A stretch of 64,000 nucleotides of DNA from NCBI GenBank assembly GCA_958510825.1, contig OY294048.1, forward strand, positions 13,409,589 through 13,473,588, given 5' to 3'. The translations under genes and the position numbers were made by a program. Each line of letters begins with the position of its first letter. The stretch's first letter is position 1. The notes under the pieces are model-generated. The model had not been told where the DNA came from. It saw only the letters and a program-made list of their open reading frames with translations, and did not search any database. This document shows, piece by piece, positions 25,031 through 38,160 of this stretch. The stretch is from Brachypterus glaber. Its lineage: Eukaryota > Arthropoda > Insecta > Coleoptera > Kateretidae.

Positions 25031-26002
25031 CCACTGTTTCTGAGATATCGACTTTTAACCGTTTAAATGTCCCACCCGGTATGCAGTGTGCTACTTAAAT
25101 TTAATTCACGAGGTGGTTTCATCCTGATATTATTGGTATTATTATAATAAAATAAATAAATTGTATATTAATATAATCATATACAGTTATCAATGTTTAT
25201 CTTGACTTGCTTTGATTTGTTACCCAAAGATGACGTCCCCACCTTTTGATTCGATTATAATTTATTTGTCATTGCTTGTGTGAGGTTATGTTTTCGTAAA
25301 CATCTGCAAGCTATTCGCAGTTTATGTTTTTCTCAAAAAGAAAAATATTAATTTGATTATGTATGTTTTTATATTTTAACACACCATTTTTGTGACATGT
25401 CTTAAGGTTAGTGAAATTTAAATCTATTATTAATTTTTAATTTTTACATAACCTATAACCTAATGATATATTTTCGTTCATTATGTAAACTTTTTAGCCT
25501 CCGAAGATGAAGTTATTTTTATAGAAAACTTCGAAATGCATCAGGCAACAATCTAAAATAATTTTTTCCAACAATATACATTGGTATTGACAATATACAA
25601 TTTATTTATTTTATTAAATTTAATTGTTTACGCAAGGCCGCAAACATTTTCAAAAAAATATATTCAAATCATTTAGAGGACACTATAAGGTTTATAAATA
25701 TTCAACATTCGACGCTTCATGATTTTTTTCCGTTTTGTTTTGGTATTTTTTACCTGTGTGCGTCGCTTCAGTTCGATGTTGTTCGGTTTTGTTTTACCAC
25801 GGATTTGGTCGAGTTAAATATATCAATCACAAGGCTTAACCTTTGCTTAATCTTAAGATTATCGAAAGTCTATACACACGTGTAGAATATTTAATTAATA
25901 CAACCTTTAAAAAATGAATATCCCTACTACCCTGGTGAATTTACAATAAACCGATCGTTTCGTTCGGCGAACGAAACGTGTGCCACGGAGTGGATTAATA
26001 GA

Positions 26003-26774
26003 TTTTTTCTATTTTGCGACTCTTATAAGCTCATAATCACACGCATTTTGCGTGTTTTTATAGGATCATAAGAGGTCTCTACTTTTTTTTCTTTTGGGTT
26101 GGCAACAGACAAAAGCCTATCGCTTGACGTTTTCCGTGCAAATGTTTACGTCGGTTTAAAGTTTAATTTCATAAAAAAAAATTGTGTTTAAGTTATATTT
26201 TATATTGTGGCTTGGTTACTTGCAGTGAAAAGAGAAGACATGACTATAAAATATATCAAAAACTAGATGAAACGTTGCAAGCACACTGTACATAACATTT
26301 TTTATAGGGCTTAAAAAGAGCTTTTATTTAAAATATAATTTTTTGAAATCGGGTTATAAATATGTGAGATATGCTAAAAAAAAACTTTTACTGCTTTAAA
26401 CCCCAATATCTCGAAAACAATACGTTTTAGGAAAACGTTGTTTATAACATTTTTTGACCAATTTAAAATTATCTTTTATAGTGCTAAATTAACCAAATAC
26501 AATAATAATTGCCTTCATTATAAACAAAAAACGCTAAAAATAGGAGTTTTACCCTATGTAAAATATTTGTTCTTAGAATTTTTAACATGAAGAAAACTGT
26601 ACTGCCAACCCGAAACAAAAATCCCTAAATCAGTTAATTTAAATGTAAGTTGTTTAAAATTTTAGAGCAAAATAAAAAAAAAATTATAAAGCACTCGTTT
26701 CATAACACGTTTTTAGCGCACTAGTACTCGTGCGCTAAAAACGTATTTTATGAAACTAGTACTTTATTATACTA
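26003..26774 (-). mobile_element. AGTACTAG-family MITE, copy B, interrupted
   Basis: Same element as 1283-1787, on the other strand. It is split by a foreign block of about 295 bp (26268-26562) between ATATATCAAAA and TATTTGTTCTTAG. In intact copies those sequences adjoin as ATATATCAAAATATCATTTG. Confidence 0.8.
26268..26562 (+). mobile_element. Nested repeat (CTAGATGAAACGTTGCAAGC family)
   Basis: It matches 62672-63090 closely, including AAATATGTGAGATATGCTAA and AAAAACGCTAAAAATAGGAG, but lacks about 100 bp near its 5' part and everything after TTTTACCCTAT. It is inserted inside the AGTACTAG MITE, so it moved after that MITE did. Confidence 0.7.
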
Positions 26775-26841
26775 TAAAGGATTGCCACTTCCCATTTTTT
26801 TTTCAGAATATATCATTCATGGATATCCACTAACACCCATG

Positions 26842-27379
26842 TTTGGGTAAATCGGATAGTATCCTACATTTTTGGATCAATGGGTCCAGAATATCACTAG
26901 AAATGATAATTTCACTATGCGCATGGATTTCAAAATTATTGTGCAAAAGCTATCAGACCGATTTTGATGAAATTTGGTGTGATGATTCAGCACACCATAA
27001 AGTTTTCTTGGGTCAGTTTTGAAGGTCTTATGTATACTTTAAGTATCCGAAAAAAAACCCAAAAATCTCGATTTTTTTTACCCCTTTTTTGTGATTTTTA
27101 CTATTTTTGCAATAATAATAATTATTTTTCGATTTACAACCAATTTTATCATGTATAAAATTTATTTACAACACCTTTTTTCCTCTTCAATATTTGTCTG
27201 AAATGGATATTTCCAGAGATATATGAACGAAAAGGAGAAAAAAATGAATTTCTTCACATTTTGTTAAATAAAAAGTGAAGCCCACGGTTTATTTTATGCG
27301 CATAGTGAAATTATCATTTCTAGTGATATTCTGGACCCATTAATCCAAAAATGTAGGATACTATCCGATTCACCCAACC
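26842..27379. mobile_element. Foldback MITE
   Basis: Inverted arms of about 83 bp at 26842-26924 and 27296-27379 share GATAGTATCCTACATTTTTG and GTGATATTCTGGACCCATT. The intervening A/T-rich sequence holds a 64-aa low-complexity frame that I do not call a gene. Confidence 0.75.
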
Positions 27380-27525
27380 TAAAACAGATACGGCCTGGTC
27401 TATAAGAATTTAAGGCCCAAAACGAAAATAATCGTTACGGAGCTTTTTGAGAAAATAGATTTTTCAACCAGGTTCACAGACGCAGTTTTAAACCTATAAA
27501 TTGACGTTCCTTAAAAATTAAAATA

Positions 27526-27608
27526 ACGTATCGATGAAGGGATTTTTAAAAACAAAACCATAATAAATTATTATGGTTTAGTTTTTAAAAATCCCTTCAT
27601 CGATACGT
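27526..27608. repeat. 83-bp palindrome
   Basis: Arms built on ACGTATCGATGAAGGGAT are inverted copies that nearly meet in the centre, giving a stem of about 40 bp. Non-coding. Confidence 0.8.
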
Positions 27609-27664
27609 AATTATTAATAATTATTTTCGATTTTTTTAAAAATAGAAACTTAATCTTTTTAGGG

Positions 27665-27965
27665 GATACAATGGAAGCAGGGGGCAAAGGGGAACATTTT
27701 TTTAAACGGAAAGGAAGGTCGCGTTATACATCATTTTAAAGCTTATTTTTTTCTCTTTTTGAACATAATTTTTATTTATTTTTTTTTGACAATGTTGAAT
27801 TTACATTTTTTTTTGCTAAAAAATAGATTTTTTTAACTTTCATTATTATCATTTAAAACTGATGTAAAACTCGGTGTAAAAAGTATAATTTATGTTTTTG
27901 TATAATTTAATCATTATTTTGTTCGATTCTGACGAAAACTCCCATTGTTACCACTTTTTAGCCTT
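27665..27965. mobile_element. Mariner-type MITE, partial copy
   Basis: It contains the interior landmarks of the 5685-6410 family (a G-rich run, then AAACGGAAAGGAAGGTCGC and CATCATTTTAAAGCTTA) but neither terminus. It stops just before the (AC)n tract at 28009. Confidence 0.55.
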
Positions 27966-28004
27966 CTCAAAAAATTAAAAATATATAGTTATAGACATTA
28001 AACG

Positions 28005-30002
<1,998 letters not shown>

Positions 30003-30490
30003 CTGAAAAATAGAGACCAGTAAACTAATTATTACTGGTCTGCATTATAAATCATTAATTTTCTCTAGATGGCGCCACCTGTTAAAATATCAAAATGGCT
30101 GAACTGCTGTTGTGATAAACACCAAAATACTTGGATAAACACGAATATAATCTAATACATTTTGTTTGAAAAACCTAAATGTATAGTTTTAGTCAATGTT
30201 TTTACATTTGAGACTGAAAAGGATAATAAATGTTATAAACGGTGCCTTGTGAGCTATCAACAAATGATTTTTGTGTTTTTTTTTTGGTTACGCGTATGTG
30301 AAACTTCAGTTTTATATGATTGTGCTTCTCTTGTGAAATGCAGGAAAAATGATTTGTGGTAAATATGAAAAGGACTAAAAAACAAAAATAGTATACAGGT
30401 CTCCCGGAAAATGGTAGTTTTCCTCGACCTATAAATGGTCTCGGCACTTTGTGGCTCGCCCATTAATGAGGTCTCGGAAAATTACTATTT
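30003..30490 (+). mobile_element. TAGATGGCGCCACC repeat, copy 2
   Basis: Collinear with 6424-6840 through CTCTAGATGGCGCCACC, ATGCAGGAAAAATGATTTG and CCTATAAATGGTCTCGG, and longer because of a segment of about 110 bp absent from copy 1 (30180-30290). No conserved frame. Confidence 0.6.
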
Positions 30491-30495
30491 TCTGA

Positions 30496-31210
30496 GTCGA
30501 TCTGTAATCTACTCTTGGCCCCCTTTGCTTAATTAATTAAAAAAACAATCCAAATTACTATTTGTTTTTAGGGATAATTATATTAAATTTAAATAAATAT
30601 ATTCATTGTATTAGTTCATTGAAATTTTCTGTAGTAGATTTGTAAATATAGGTAGACAAGGAGCAAAATAAACAGTTCTAAACCAAAAATAAATAAAACA
30701 ATAAGCAAGCCACATCTTGCAAAAATAAATAAAAATGAGTAAGGGGATTTATTAAAATATTATCCAAGCAGACATTGTATACACAAATATTTGACAATCA
30801 TTTAATTTATGGTCATAGACTACCGGGTAAATCCATAGTTATCGATAATTTCCGAGGGGTTTATTTATTGGACAAACCTGGTACCTACCTACACATATCC
30901 AACAATGTTCTACAATCCTTGACAATCCTTAAAAATCTTCCATAATCTTTGACAATCTTCCAAAATTATCTAAAATCCTTCACAAGTATCTACAATCATC
31001 CACAATCATCTAAAATCTTCCCATAAGCTTTAACAAAATTCGACAATTTTTTGAAATTCGAGAAAAAGACAAGAGTGAAATTTAAAAAAGACGAGGGTCA
31101 CATAAAAAAGTTTGAGACAAAAATGTGTTAAGCCTCACATATTTTGTCCGTATAGACACGCCTCTGGATGGATTAACATAGAATTAAGATAAACCAATTG
31201 CCCTTATTAA
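30496..31210. repeat. AT-rich sequence with a degenerate ACAATC minisatellite
   Basis: Between 30897 and 31022 about a dozen degenerate 9-11-bp units of the form CTACAATCCTTG/ACAATCTTCC follow one another. The rest of the stretch has no gene or recognisable element. Confidence 0.55.
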
Positions 31211-31488
31211 TACTACATAGAAAAAACGGATTCCTTGAACCAAGGACACGTGTCTTTGTATATGTTCGAAGCCATATTCTCTTATTTCAAGGCTGGCATT
31301 TTCTTGAACGAAAGTCAATGTCGTTGAATGAAGAGCACGGGTTTTGGAGTGAAAATCCGCGCTATTTATTCAAGGACATTGACTTTGGTTCAAGAAAATG
31401 CCAGCCTTGAAACAAGAGAATATGGCTTTGAACATATACAAAGACACGTGTCCTTGGTTCAAGGAATCCGTTTTTTTCTATGTAGTAT
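31211..31488. mobile_element. 278-bp foldback MITE
   Basis: Arms of about 115 bp begin TACTACATAGAAAAAACGGA and carry CCAAGGACACGTGTCTTTG. The match is nearly perfect, indicating recent origin. Three overlapping frames of about 70 aa run through the palindrome and are not genes. Confidence 0.85.
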
Positions 31489-32195
31489 ACATGCTAAACG
31501 TCGTCACTCTAGCTCAAAGGGTACCAGAGTTATTAATTAAAAACCTTATTTTTAGTACAATTTTAAAGGGTCGTAACTCTTTTAGGGTTAGTTCCTATGC
31601 TGTTTTTTTATGTTTTGTGAAGTAGAATCATGCCCTTTATTTAATGCCAAAAGACTGCAAACACCGTGTATATTAAAGGTTTGATTAATGTAAGTACTTT
31701 TAATTTATTATTTAATGAAAAAAAAAGCAGACCGTCTTAAAAAATATCAATTGTCAAACTTAATTTTTCTTTAACAAGCGTTCGCTACCCAAGATCTCGA
31801 TTTTTTTTTAAATAAATTTGCTAAAAATAAACGTTTTTTGCTCAACTTATGGATCCGCCTCTGGAAGGGGTAAGTTTCTGTGGATACACCCTACAGTCGC
31901 CTGTTATATATAGGTATAAGTTCATAAAATATATGTTTATGATTATATTATAATTATTAATTCCAGCAATGGTCGTTTGTTTAATAAACAAAAATAAAAA
32001 TGTTTATTGCCCCCAATAAACACATAATTACAGCACACACAAGAGACAAAAACCTAAAAGCCTTATAGACTATAATAAAACAAAAGGTTTTCTTAATTTT
32101 AATAACCAGTATTATCATTATGACACGTAATAATCCTATTTTAAATAATAATTAGAGAGTATTACGACTATCTGGAACCCATGCATGGGCTCCGT
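31489..32195. other. AT-rich intergenic sequence
   Basis: I see no gene and no repeat structure that I can define. Confidence 0.45.
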
Positions 32196-32640
32196 ATGGT
32201 TGGTAATAAACAGTAGTCGGCGACTTTCCAGTACTCGCATAGCCTCCGCGTCAGCTCTAGCGTTGACGAGAGGTTTTAAATATTTAAATTTTTATTTCTT
32301 TTTATCTTGATTTATTTTAATAATTCCATTTAAACGAGTAAGGTGGGAAAAAATGTTATCGAGAAAATAAAAATTAAAAACTTTCGTATTCTTCAAAGAT
32401 AAAAATCTAATGGCCTTTTTTTTCTTTGAAAAACACAGAGATATATATACATAGGGAACGTTCAAGTATTACGTAACGCTCCTAGGGGAGGGTCATTTTG
32501 GAGTGTTGCTCCCATGTTAATGGTATAGGGGTGAGGGTCCAAAATGATCAAAATTTGCGTTACGTAATACTTGAACGTTCCCATATGTATAGTTAATATA
32601 TATAGTCAATATTGTTGTGTGTAACAAATTAGTCGTCAAA
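32196..32640 (-). mobile_element. Relative of the 483-bp repeat, carrying a nested MITE
   Basis: On the minus strand it matches the 6882-7846 repeat (AGTCGGCGA, TACTCGCATAG, TTTCTTTTTATCTTGATT, ATTCCATTTAAACGAGTA). It is interrupted by the GTTACGTAA MITE at 32454-32582, where the related copy at 35800-35820 is continuous. Confidence 0.65.
32454..32582. mobile_element. GTTACGTAA-family MITE, complete 129-bp copy
   Basis: Terminal inverted repeats begin GGGAACGTTCAAGTATTACG and continue through TAACGC. The interior is G-rich (ATTTTGGAGTGTTGCTCCC). Degenerate relatives lie at 21182-21330, 40160-40320 and about 190-230. Confidence 0.8.
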
Positions 32641-32755
32641 TGTTTCGATTTAGTGACCTTTATAAAAATTTCCCTCATAATTCGGCAAAATTATTTCTGT
32701 GTTTATTTTCAACGTTGATGAGTCATAACTGAGTTTACGCCGACTAATGGTAATA

Positions 32756-33690
32756 AAACAAGCCTTGAATATATATAATGCTACGCAGTCTATTATATAC
32801 TATTCACAGTAAATGATTATTGCATTTGCCCAAACACTTTTATTATTTATTTTGTGCAATTATTTATTATTTATTTATTTATTATTATTATTTATTTAAT
32901 TACAGTGTAAAAAAATATTAAAAAAAAAAAATGTTTACATTTTTTTAAAAGATCTTTTTTTTGAAAAATTAAAAATTTTTGAAAAAACAACTGTACTCCG
33001 TAACATCTCTACTCCATAACATCTCTACTCCGTAACAACTCTACTCCACACTATTGACACTCGATTAGCCACTTGTCTTAACTCAAAAGAATATTTGTCA
33101 TGCTAAGTCACTGTCAAAAATGAATTCAGTTTATTAATTAATTACTTACATATTAGTACATGTTAAGAGTACGCGGTCATTGTTGCTTTTAGAATAATTC
33201 ATTTATGATTGTTCTAGAATTACATTTAAAGATAAACGTTTTCTAGGAAAAAAATAAAATAATCTAGAAGAAGAAGATTCTTTGTTCTTTGAACTGCTCA
33301 TTTATTATTAAGTGGCTAATAAAGTGCATATAGTGTGGAGTAGAGTTGTTACGGAGTAGAGATGTTATGGAGTAGAGATATTACGGAGTAGAGTTGTTGT
33401 GGAGTAGGGATGTTATGGAGTAGGGATGTTAGGGAGTAGAGATGTTAGTCTGCCAAAATTTCGAGTCGATCGGATTATTCGTTCTTGAGTTATTGTGTCT
33501 ACAAAAAACGAGACACCGGACAGACAGACGGACGGACAGACGAACATTTTTAAAGTTTCTTATTTTTTCATGAAACACATTTGTATCCAAGAATTTTTTG
33601 TCTATGACGTTTTTTGGCGATTTTGGAAAATTCGAAACTACCGTATAGTACTATTCTAGCGCTACGCGATATGAATAGTATAATAAAAGA
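32756..33690. mobile_element. Composite foldback element with minisatellite arms, copy 2
   Basis: Units resembling TCTACTCCGTAACA form a left arm (32993-33060), and inverse units (GGAGTAGAGATGTTACG) form a longer right arm (33331-33457). CAAGCCTTGAATATAT with ATGCTACGCAGTC precedes it. TCGAGTCGATCGGATTATTC, a GACAGACGGACGG run (33515-33545) and CTACCGTATAGTACTATTC follow it. The flanking phrases recur at 43690-43730 and 44190-44260, so they may belong to one larger family. Confidence 0.55.
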
Positions 33691-34339
33691 CCCTGTCTCG
33701 AAAAATACTAATTTTTAAAAAATATCGAATGGCAAGTCCGTCTTTCTCAAACTTCAAGAATCTCAACAAAAATCTCGGTAATTTTCAACAAGATTTCTTT
33801 TTTTTTTATTTTTTATTATTTAGATTTCTACGATTTTTCAGAAACCTCGGATATATCAAGTCTTAAAAGTCTTGATTTTTTTTATCGACTGCGTAAAATT
33901 TTTTTGAGTGTAAGAATCTTTTCACCGCTGGAAAAATCTTCGAAATCTCGTAGAAAATTACCGAGACATTCGAGATTTTTGAGATTTTTAAAACTTCCTA
34001 ATATTTGTACAAGGACTTCCGATAGAGATCACCGATATATCGATAAAAAATATATTATAGATACATATATTGAGAAAATTTTCTTAGTTAATGGTTCAAG
34101 AAATATCAAAGGAAACATCAAAGCAATTTTACAGGAAGTATTTCCAATAAATAGTATTTATCTTTAAATGATTTTTAATAAAATCTGATTTTCAAAGATC
34201 AAAAGGATTTGTTATTTAATTCCAAGGATACTAACATACACTGAAAAAAACATTGTAGCGAAACGTAAATGTACATAGCGCAACGCAACTTATGATATAG
34301 AAACCGGTTTTTTTTATCGGTCTGTAAAACAAAATTAGC
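33691..34339. other. AT-rich intergenic sequence
   Basis: No gene. GAGATTTTT-type phrases recur between 33760 and 33990. The 87-aa plus-strand frame at 33904-34167 has no recognisable features. Confidence 0.45.
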
Positions 34340-34498
34340 CAGTTAAAGGCCTATCCAGAAGCTTACATAAGAACATAAAACATAAGAATGCGATGTCGTG
34401 ATTGGCTTACAAGATACATGGCTGCACATCAAGCCAATCACGGCACATCATTGTTATGTATTATGATCTTATGCGAGGCTGTGGATATGCCCTAAGGT
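34340..34498. mobile_element. Short foldback MITE
   Basis: The ends TTAAAGGCCTATCCAGAAGC and the inverse of TTAGGGCATATCCACAGCC, together with an inner pair GTCGTGATTGGCTT / AAGCCAATCACGGCAC, form a stem of about 70 bp with mismatches. Confidence 0.65.
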
Positions 34499-35077
34499 AT
34501 ATGATAATATTTACGTGTATTTTCAAAAGTAACGAAAATCTAACTTGCGTTGTATTACTTAAATAAAAATGCAACTTAAAAAAATATGATTTTAATTTTA
34601 AAAACCCATATTTTTCTAAAATTTTGAATTGTTTTTAATACATTTTTTTAAGGATTTAGTTTTTTTTGTGTTTATCTAAATACAGTATTGCGGTTCTTTA
34701 TTAAAAATTTAAACAACTTCTCAAGATAATTCTATGTTCTTACAACACGGTAAAAATTAATGTGGGTAAAGTTTATTTTTTTAAGGTATAGTTATTTTAA
34801 ATTTGCCGCTAAATACTCCACAAAGTCCGATTTACACTGAAGCATGTGGCTTGTTTTGAATGACAACATAACCAAAATTTATAATTTTTGTTTACTTTGT
34901 TTTTATGATGTATTGATGTAAAAAAAGAGAATTGATAAAGCTGTTTCTAAAAACACTTTTGTATTCCTGTAGAAACAAAATTTGCCTATAAAATCGCTTT
35001 TATTCCAATAATTTAGAGGAATACACCATTGTTTTGTTCTCGTTAATGGCACGTCAACGTTTTACAGTTGTGTAAAT
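34499..35077. other. AT-rich intergenic sequence
   Basis: No gene. The phrase AAAGTTTATTTTTTTAAGGTA (near 34768) is the inverse of sequence near 35169-35190, so an older inverted repeat may span into the next element. Confidence 0.4.
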
Positions 35078-35357
35078 TGGGCCTAGTCATTTCGCTTACG
35101 ACGCATGCGTATCTTACGTTGCTATGGTAATTTCGAGATTGTTTACAAGCGGGAAGGTTTAAAATAACAATACCTTAAAAAAATAAACTTTAATATAATG
35201 TAAAAATACCTTAATTTACTGTTATTTTACTATACCTGACCAAGTTTCATTCATGAATTTGTGTAAATTTAATTTATTGTTGCGATACAACTCTTAAATC
35301 TCGCGGAAAATATATTCGCAGAAGTCGGTAACTTACCTATAAAAATGACTAGGCCTT
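35078..35357. mobile_element. MITE with GGCCTAGTCATTT ends
   Basis: The left end GGGCCTAGTCATTTCG and the right end (inverse of AAAGGCCTAGTCATTTTTAT) are short terminal inverted repeats around 280 bp of non-coding sequence. Confidence 0.5.
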
Positions 35358-35564
35358 TACTAACAGTAAAGAGTTGGTTGATGATCAGAAAGTTTACTAG
35401 TATGTCAAAGAATGAATAAATTCAAATGAACGAAATTCGTCGCTGCTGTCGCAGAAAAAATAAGCTATAGTTTTTTGTTCGGCTTGGACAAAAAAACTCA
35501 AAACAAACGATATTTTCAAGTAAAATTTAAAAGTAGGATATGTGGGGACACTTAGTGTGTATGT

Positions 35565-35975
35565 GATAAACAGTCATCGGCGAATTTTCAGTGCTCGCAT
35601 AGGCGCCGCGTCGATTCTAGCGTTGACGCGAGGTTTTAAATATTTACATTTTTATTTCTTTTTATCTTGATTTTTTTTAATGATTCCATTTAAACGAGTT
35701 AGATGGGAAAAAAAAGTTATCGATAAATAAAAATTAAAAACTTTTGTATTCTTAAAAGATAAAAATCGAATATCGGTTTTTTCTTCGAAAAACACCGATA
35801 TATGTACAGTTAATATGTATAGTCAATATTATTTTGTGTAACAAATTAGTCGTCAAATGTTTCGAATTAGTGACCTTTATAAAAATTTCCCTCATAATTC
35901 GACAAAATTATTCCGTAAGCCTATGTTTCTGTGTTTATTTTCAACGTTGATGAGTCATAACTGCCGATTACTGGT
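35565..35975 (-). mobile_element. Relative of the 483-bp repeat, uninterrupted copy
   Basis: Collinear with 32196-32640 but without the nested MITE, and inverse to 6882-7846. It shares TCATCGGCGAATTTTCAGTG, CGCGTCGATTCTAGCGTTG and TCAACGTTGATGAGTCATAA. Confidence 0.65.
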
Positions 35976-36780
35976 GATAAATTACCATTGGAGGTACACT
36001 GAAAAAATTACGTTTTTGGCTTAAAGTAAACACTCTTGGTAGTCATTCTTTTAGCTTAAAAGATGTGTATCTTCAAAAAAAAGTATTTATCTTGTCCCAA
36101 GAAAAGTGTCGCTTTTGAAATATTATTGAAATTCACTTGGACCTGGCGCATTTGAACTTGAACTTGAAAACTTGAACTTGAAAAAAACTTAAAACTTGAA
36201 TTTGGCCTAATTTCATATGCCATACTTCTAGTTTTGCTATATTGTAAAGCAATGTAAAAGTCTGGTAAAATTTTGTAAAGCGCAATAATTAATTTAAAAT
36301 TACATACAATTACAACATGAATATTCTGCCCGACTAACCTAAAGAGAAGTAACTCCATTTGTCAATAGCAGCGTTTTTAAAATATTACATCAGAGTTGAC
36401 AGGAAAACGTCGCTATGGAGTCACTGCTTTCTAGCTTCGTAGGGCAGTATTATCAATCACGGACTATGTAATTTTATAGAAAATTACATGTCGGTTCGTG
36501 GATTCTTACATATTGCTTCAATGGTAAAATTTACTAATCGGTCAGTTGCCATTTTTTGATACTATTACGGGAATTTATTTTCTCTAGTTGTGAATAAAAA
36601 AGTGGAAATACGTTTTGGATTAGGAATAACCCACATTTGTAAATTTTACACAAAAGAATATGGTTAACCCTTAAACGTTTTTCATGTCCAATCTGTAAGC
36701 TTTTTAGGGATTTACATTAATACCGGATTAACTTTTCAAAAATTCGAAACAAACCGAAATACTGCTGCCAACAAAATAAT
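35976..36780. other. Intergenic sequence with a GAACTT repeat
   Basis: No gene is called. A short GAACTTGA/AAACTTGA repeat lies at about 36150-36200 and is responsible for part of a 100-aa minus-strand frame (36056-36358). Just before the ribozyme array, the phrase CAACAAAATAATACTTT also occurs at 62157, so the array inserted into an older repeat. Confidence 0.45.
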
Positions 36781-36790
36781 ACTTTACCTT
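36781..36790. repeat. 10-bp target-site duplication, left copy (right copy 38261-38270)
   Basis: ACTTTACCTT occurs immediately before 36791 and again immediately after 38260. This exact duplication defines both edges of the ribozyme array as one insertion event. Confidence 0.9.
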
Positions 36791-36833
36791 ATTATTCCAT
36801 CAATCTATTTTCTAATCATCGTACATAATGATA

Positions 36834-36878
36834 TTGGTAGACTGACAGTTTCGGGCTGCTGGCTCTCTTCAGTACCAA
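36834..36878 (-). ncRNA. Hammerhead ribozyme, array unit 1
   Basis: Minus strand, 45 nt, type I topology. Stem I is UUGGUA/UACCAA (6 bp). The core is CUGAAGA. Stem II is GAGC/GCCC with a CAGCA loop and one A-C mismatch. GAA follows, then stem III ACU/AGU with a GUC loop, and C17. Predicted cleavage lies between 36840 and 36839. All invariant core positions are present. The stem II mismatch may slow cleavage. Confidence 0.88.
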
Positions 36879-37208
36879 GAGTCAACTCTGCACGCTGATT
36901 AAGAAAACTATTTTAGACTTTATTCGCAAAAGGAATATAGTCATTAGATTTATGTAGACTTGTGCGCCATCTATTGCTAGATGTAGACAACTACTCATAC
37001 CTCTCCTAGTCTGGAGACTTTGAATGGTAGCAAGTTGAAGACTTGTGTGTCTCAAGCACATAGTACCACTAACGGGTGGTTAGACGTAAAATTAGTAAGG
37101 ACAGAAATTTTTAATTTTAAACAAAATTATAAAAATATACTTTTATAATATAAAACAACTATTTTATTATTCCATCAATCTATTTTCTAATCATCGTACA
37201 GAGTGATA

Positions 37209-37253
37209 TTGGTAGACTGACAGTTTCGGGCTGCTGGCTCTCTTCAGTACCAA
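37209..37253 (-). ncRNA. Hammerhead ribozyme, array unit 2
   Basis: Identical in sequence to the unit 1 motif and exactly 375 bp from it. Predicted cleavage is between 37215 and 37214, so cutting here and in unit 1 would release a 375-nt monomer. Confidence 0.88.
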
Positions 37254-37583
37254 GAGTCAACTCTGCACGCTGATTAAGAAAACTATTTTAGACTTTATTC
37301 GCAAAAGGAATATAGTCATTAGATTTATGTAGACTTGTGCGCCATCTATTGCTAGATGTAGACAACTACTCATACCTCTCCTAGTCTGGAGACTTTGAAT
37401 GGTAGCAAGTTGAAGACTTGTGTGTCTCAAGCACATAGTACCACTAACGGGTGGTTAGACGTAAAATTAGTAAGGACAGAAATTTTTAATTTTAAACAAA
37501 ATTATAAAAATATACTTTTATAATATAAAACAACTATTTTATTATTCCATCAATCTATTTTCTAATCATCGTACAGAGTGATA

Positions 37584-37628
37584 TTGGTAGACTGACAGTT
37601 TCGGGCTGCTGGCTCTCTTCAGTACCAA
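37584..37628 (-). ncRNA. Hammerhead ribozyme, array unit 3
   Basis: Identical to the unit 1 motif, again offset by 375 bp. Predicted cleavage is between 37590 and 37589. Confidence 0.88.
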
Positions 37629-37958
37629 GAGTCAACTCTGCACGCTGATTAAGAAAACTATTTTAGACTTTATTCGCAAAAGGAATATAGTCATTAGATT
37701 TATGTAGACTTGTGCGCCATCTATTGCTAGATGTAGACAACTACTCATACCTCTCCTAGTCTGGAGACTTTGAATGGTAGCAAGTTGAAGACTTGTGTGT
37801 CTCAAGCACATAGTACCACTAACGGGTGGTTAGACGTAAAATTAGTAAGAACAGAAATTTTTAATTTTAAACAAAATTATAAAAATATACTTTTATAATA
37901 TAAAACAACTATTTTATTATTCCATCAATCTATTTTCTAATCATCGTACAGAGTGATA

Positions 37959-38003
37959 TTGGTAGACTGACAGTTTCGGGCTGCTGGCTCTCTTCAGTAC
38001 CAA
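37959..38003 (-). ncRNA. Hammerhead ribozyme, array unit 4
   Basis: Identical to the unit 1 motif, again offset by 375 bp. It is the first motif of the array in sense order. Predicted cleavage is between 37965 and 37964. Confidence 0.88.
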
Positions 38004-38160
38004 GAGTCAACTCTGCACGCTGATTAAGAAAACTATTTTAGACTTTAATCGCAAAAGGAATATAGTCATTAGATTTATGTAGACTTGTGCGCCATCTATT
38101 GCTAGATGTAGACAACTACTCATACCTCTCCTAGTCTGGAGACTTTGAATGGTAGCAATC

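Larger units (their letters stand above)
22534..25765. mobile_element. 3.2-kb structure bounded by outer inverted repeats
   Basis: Outer arms of about 84 bp at 22534-22616 and 25681-25765 match in inverse orientation. Both contain GACGCACACAGGTAAAAAAT and CGGAAAAAAATCATGAAGCG, and end in AAACCTTATAGTG. A second, longer inverted pair (23228 to about 23545, and about 24710-25030) is nested inside. No transposase frame is visible between them. It may be one large non-autonomous element or two nested ones. Confidence 0.6.

Noticed and set aside
25960..25985. The palindrome around CGTTTCGTTCGGCGAACGAAACG as a ribozyme or operator
   Set aside because: It is a simple 11-bp palindrome with no CUGANGA box and no further copy. 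Nothing supports a function.
36791..38158. A CRISPR array or ordinary satellite
   Set aside because: There are no spacers, the units are 375 bp, and the block has exact insertion boundaries. The sequence context is eukaryotic.
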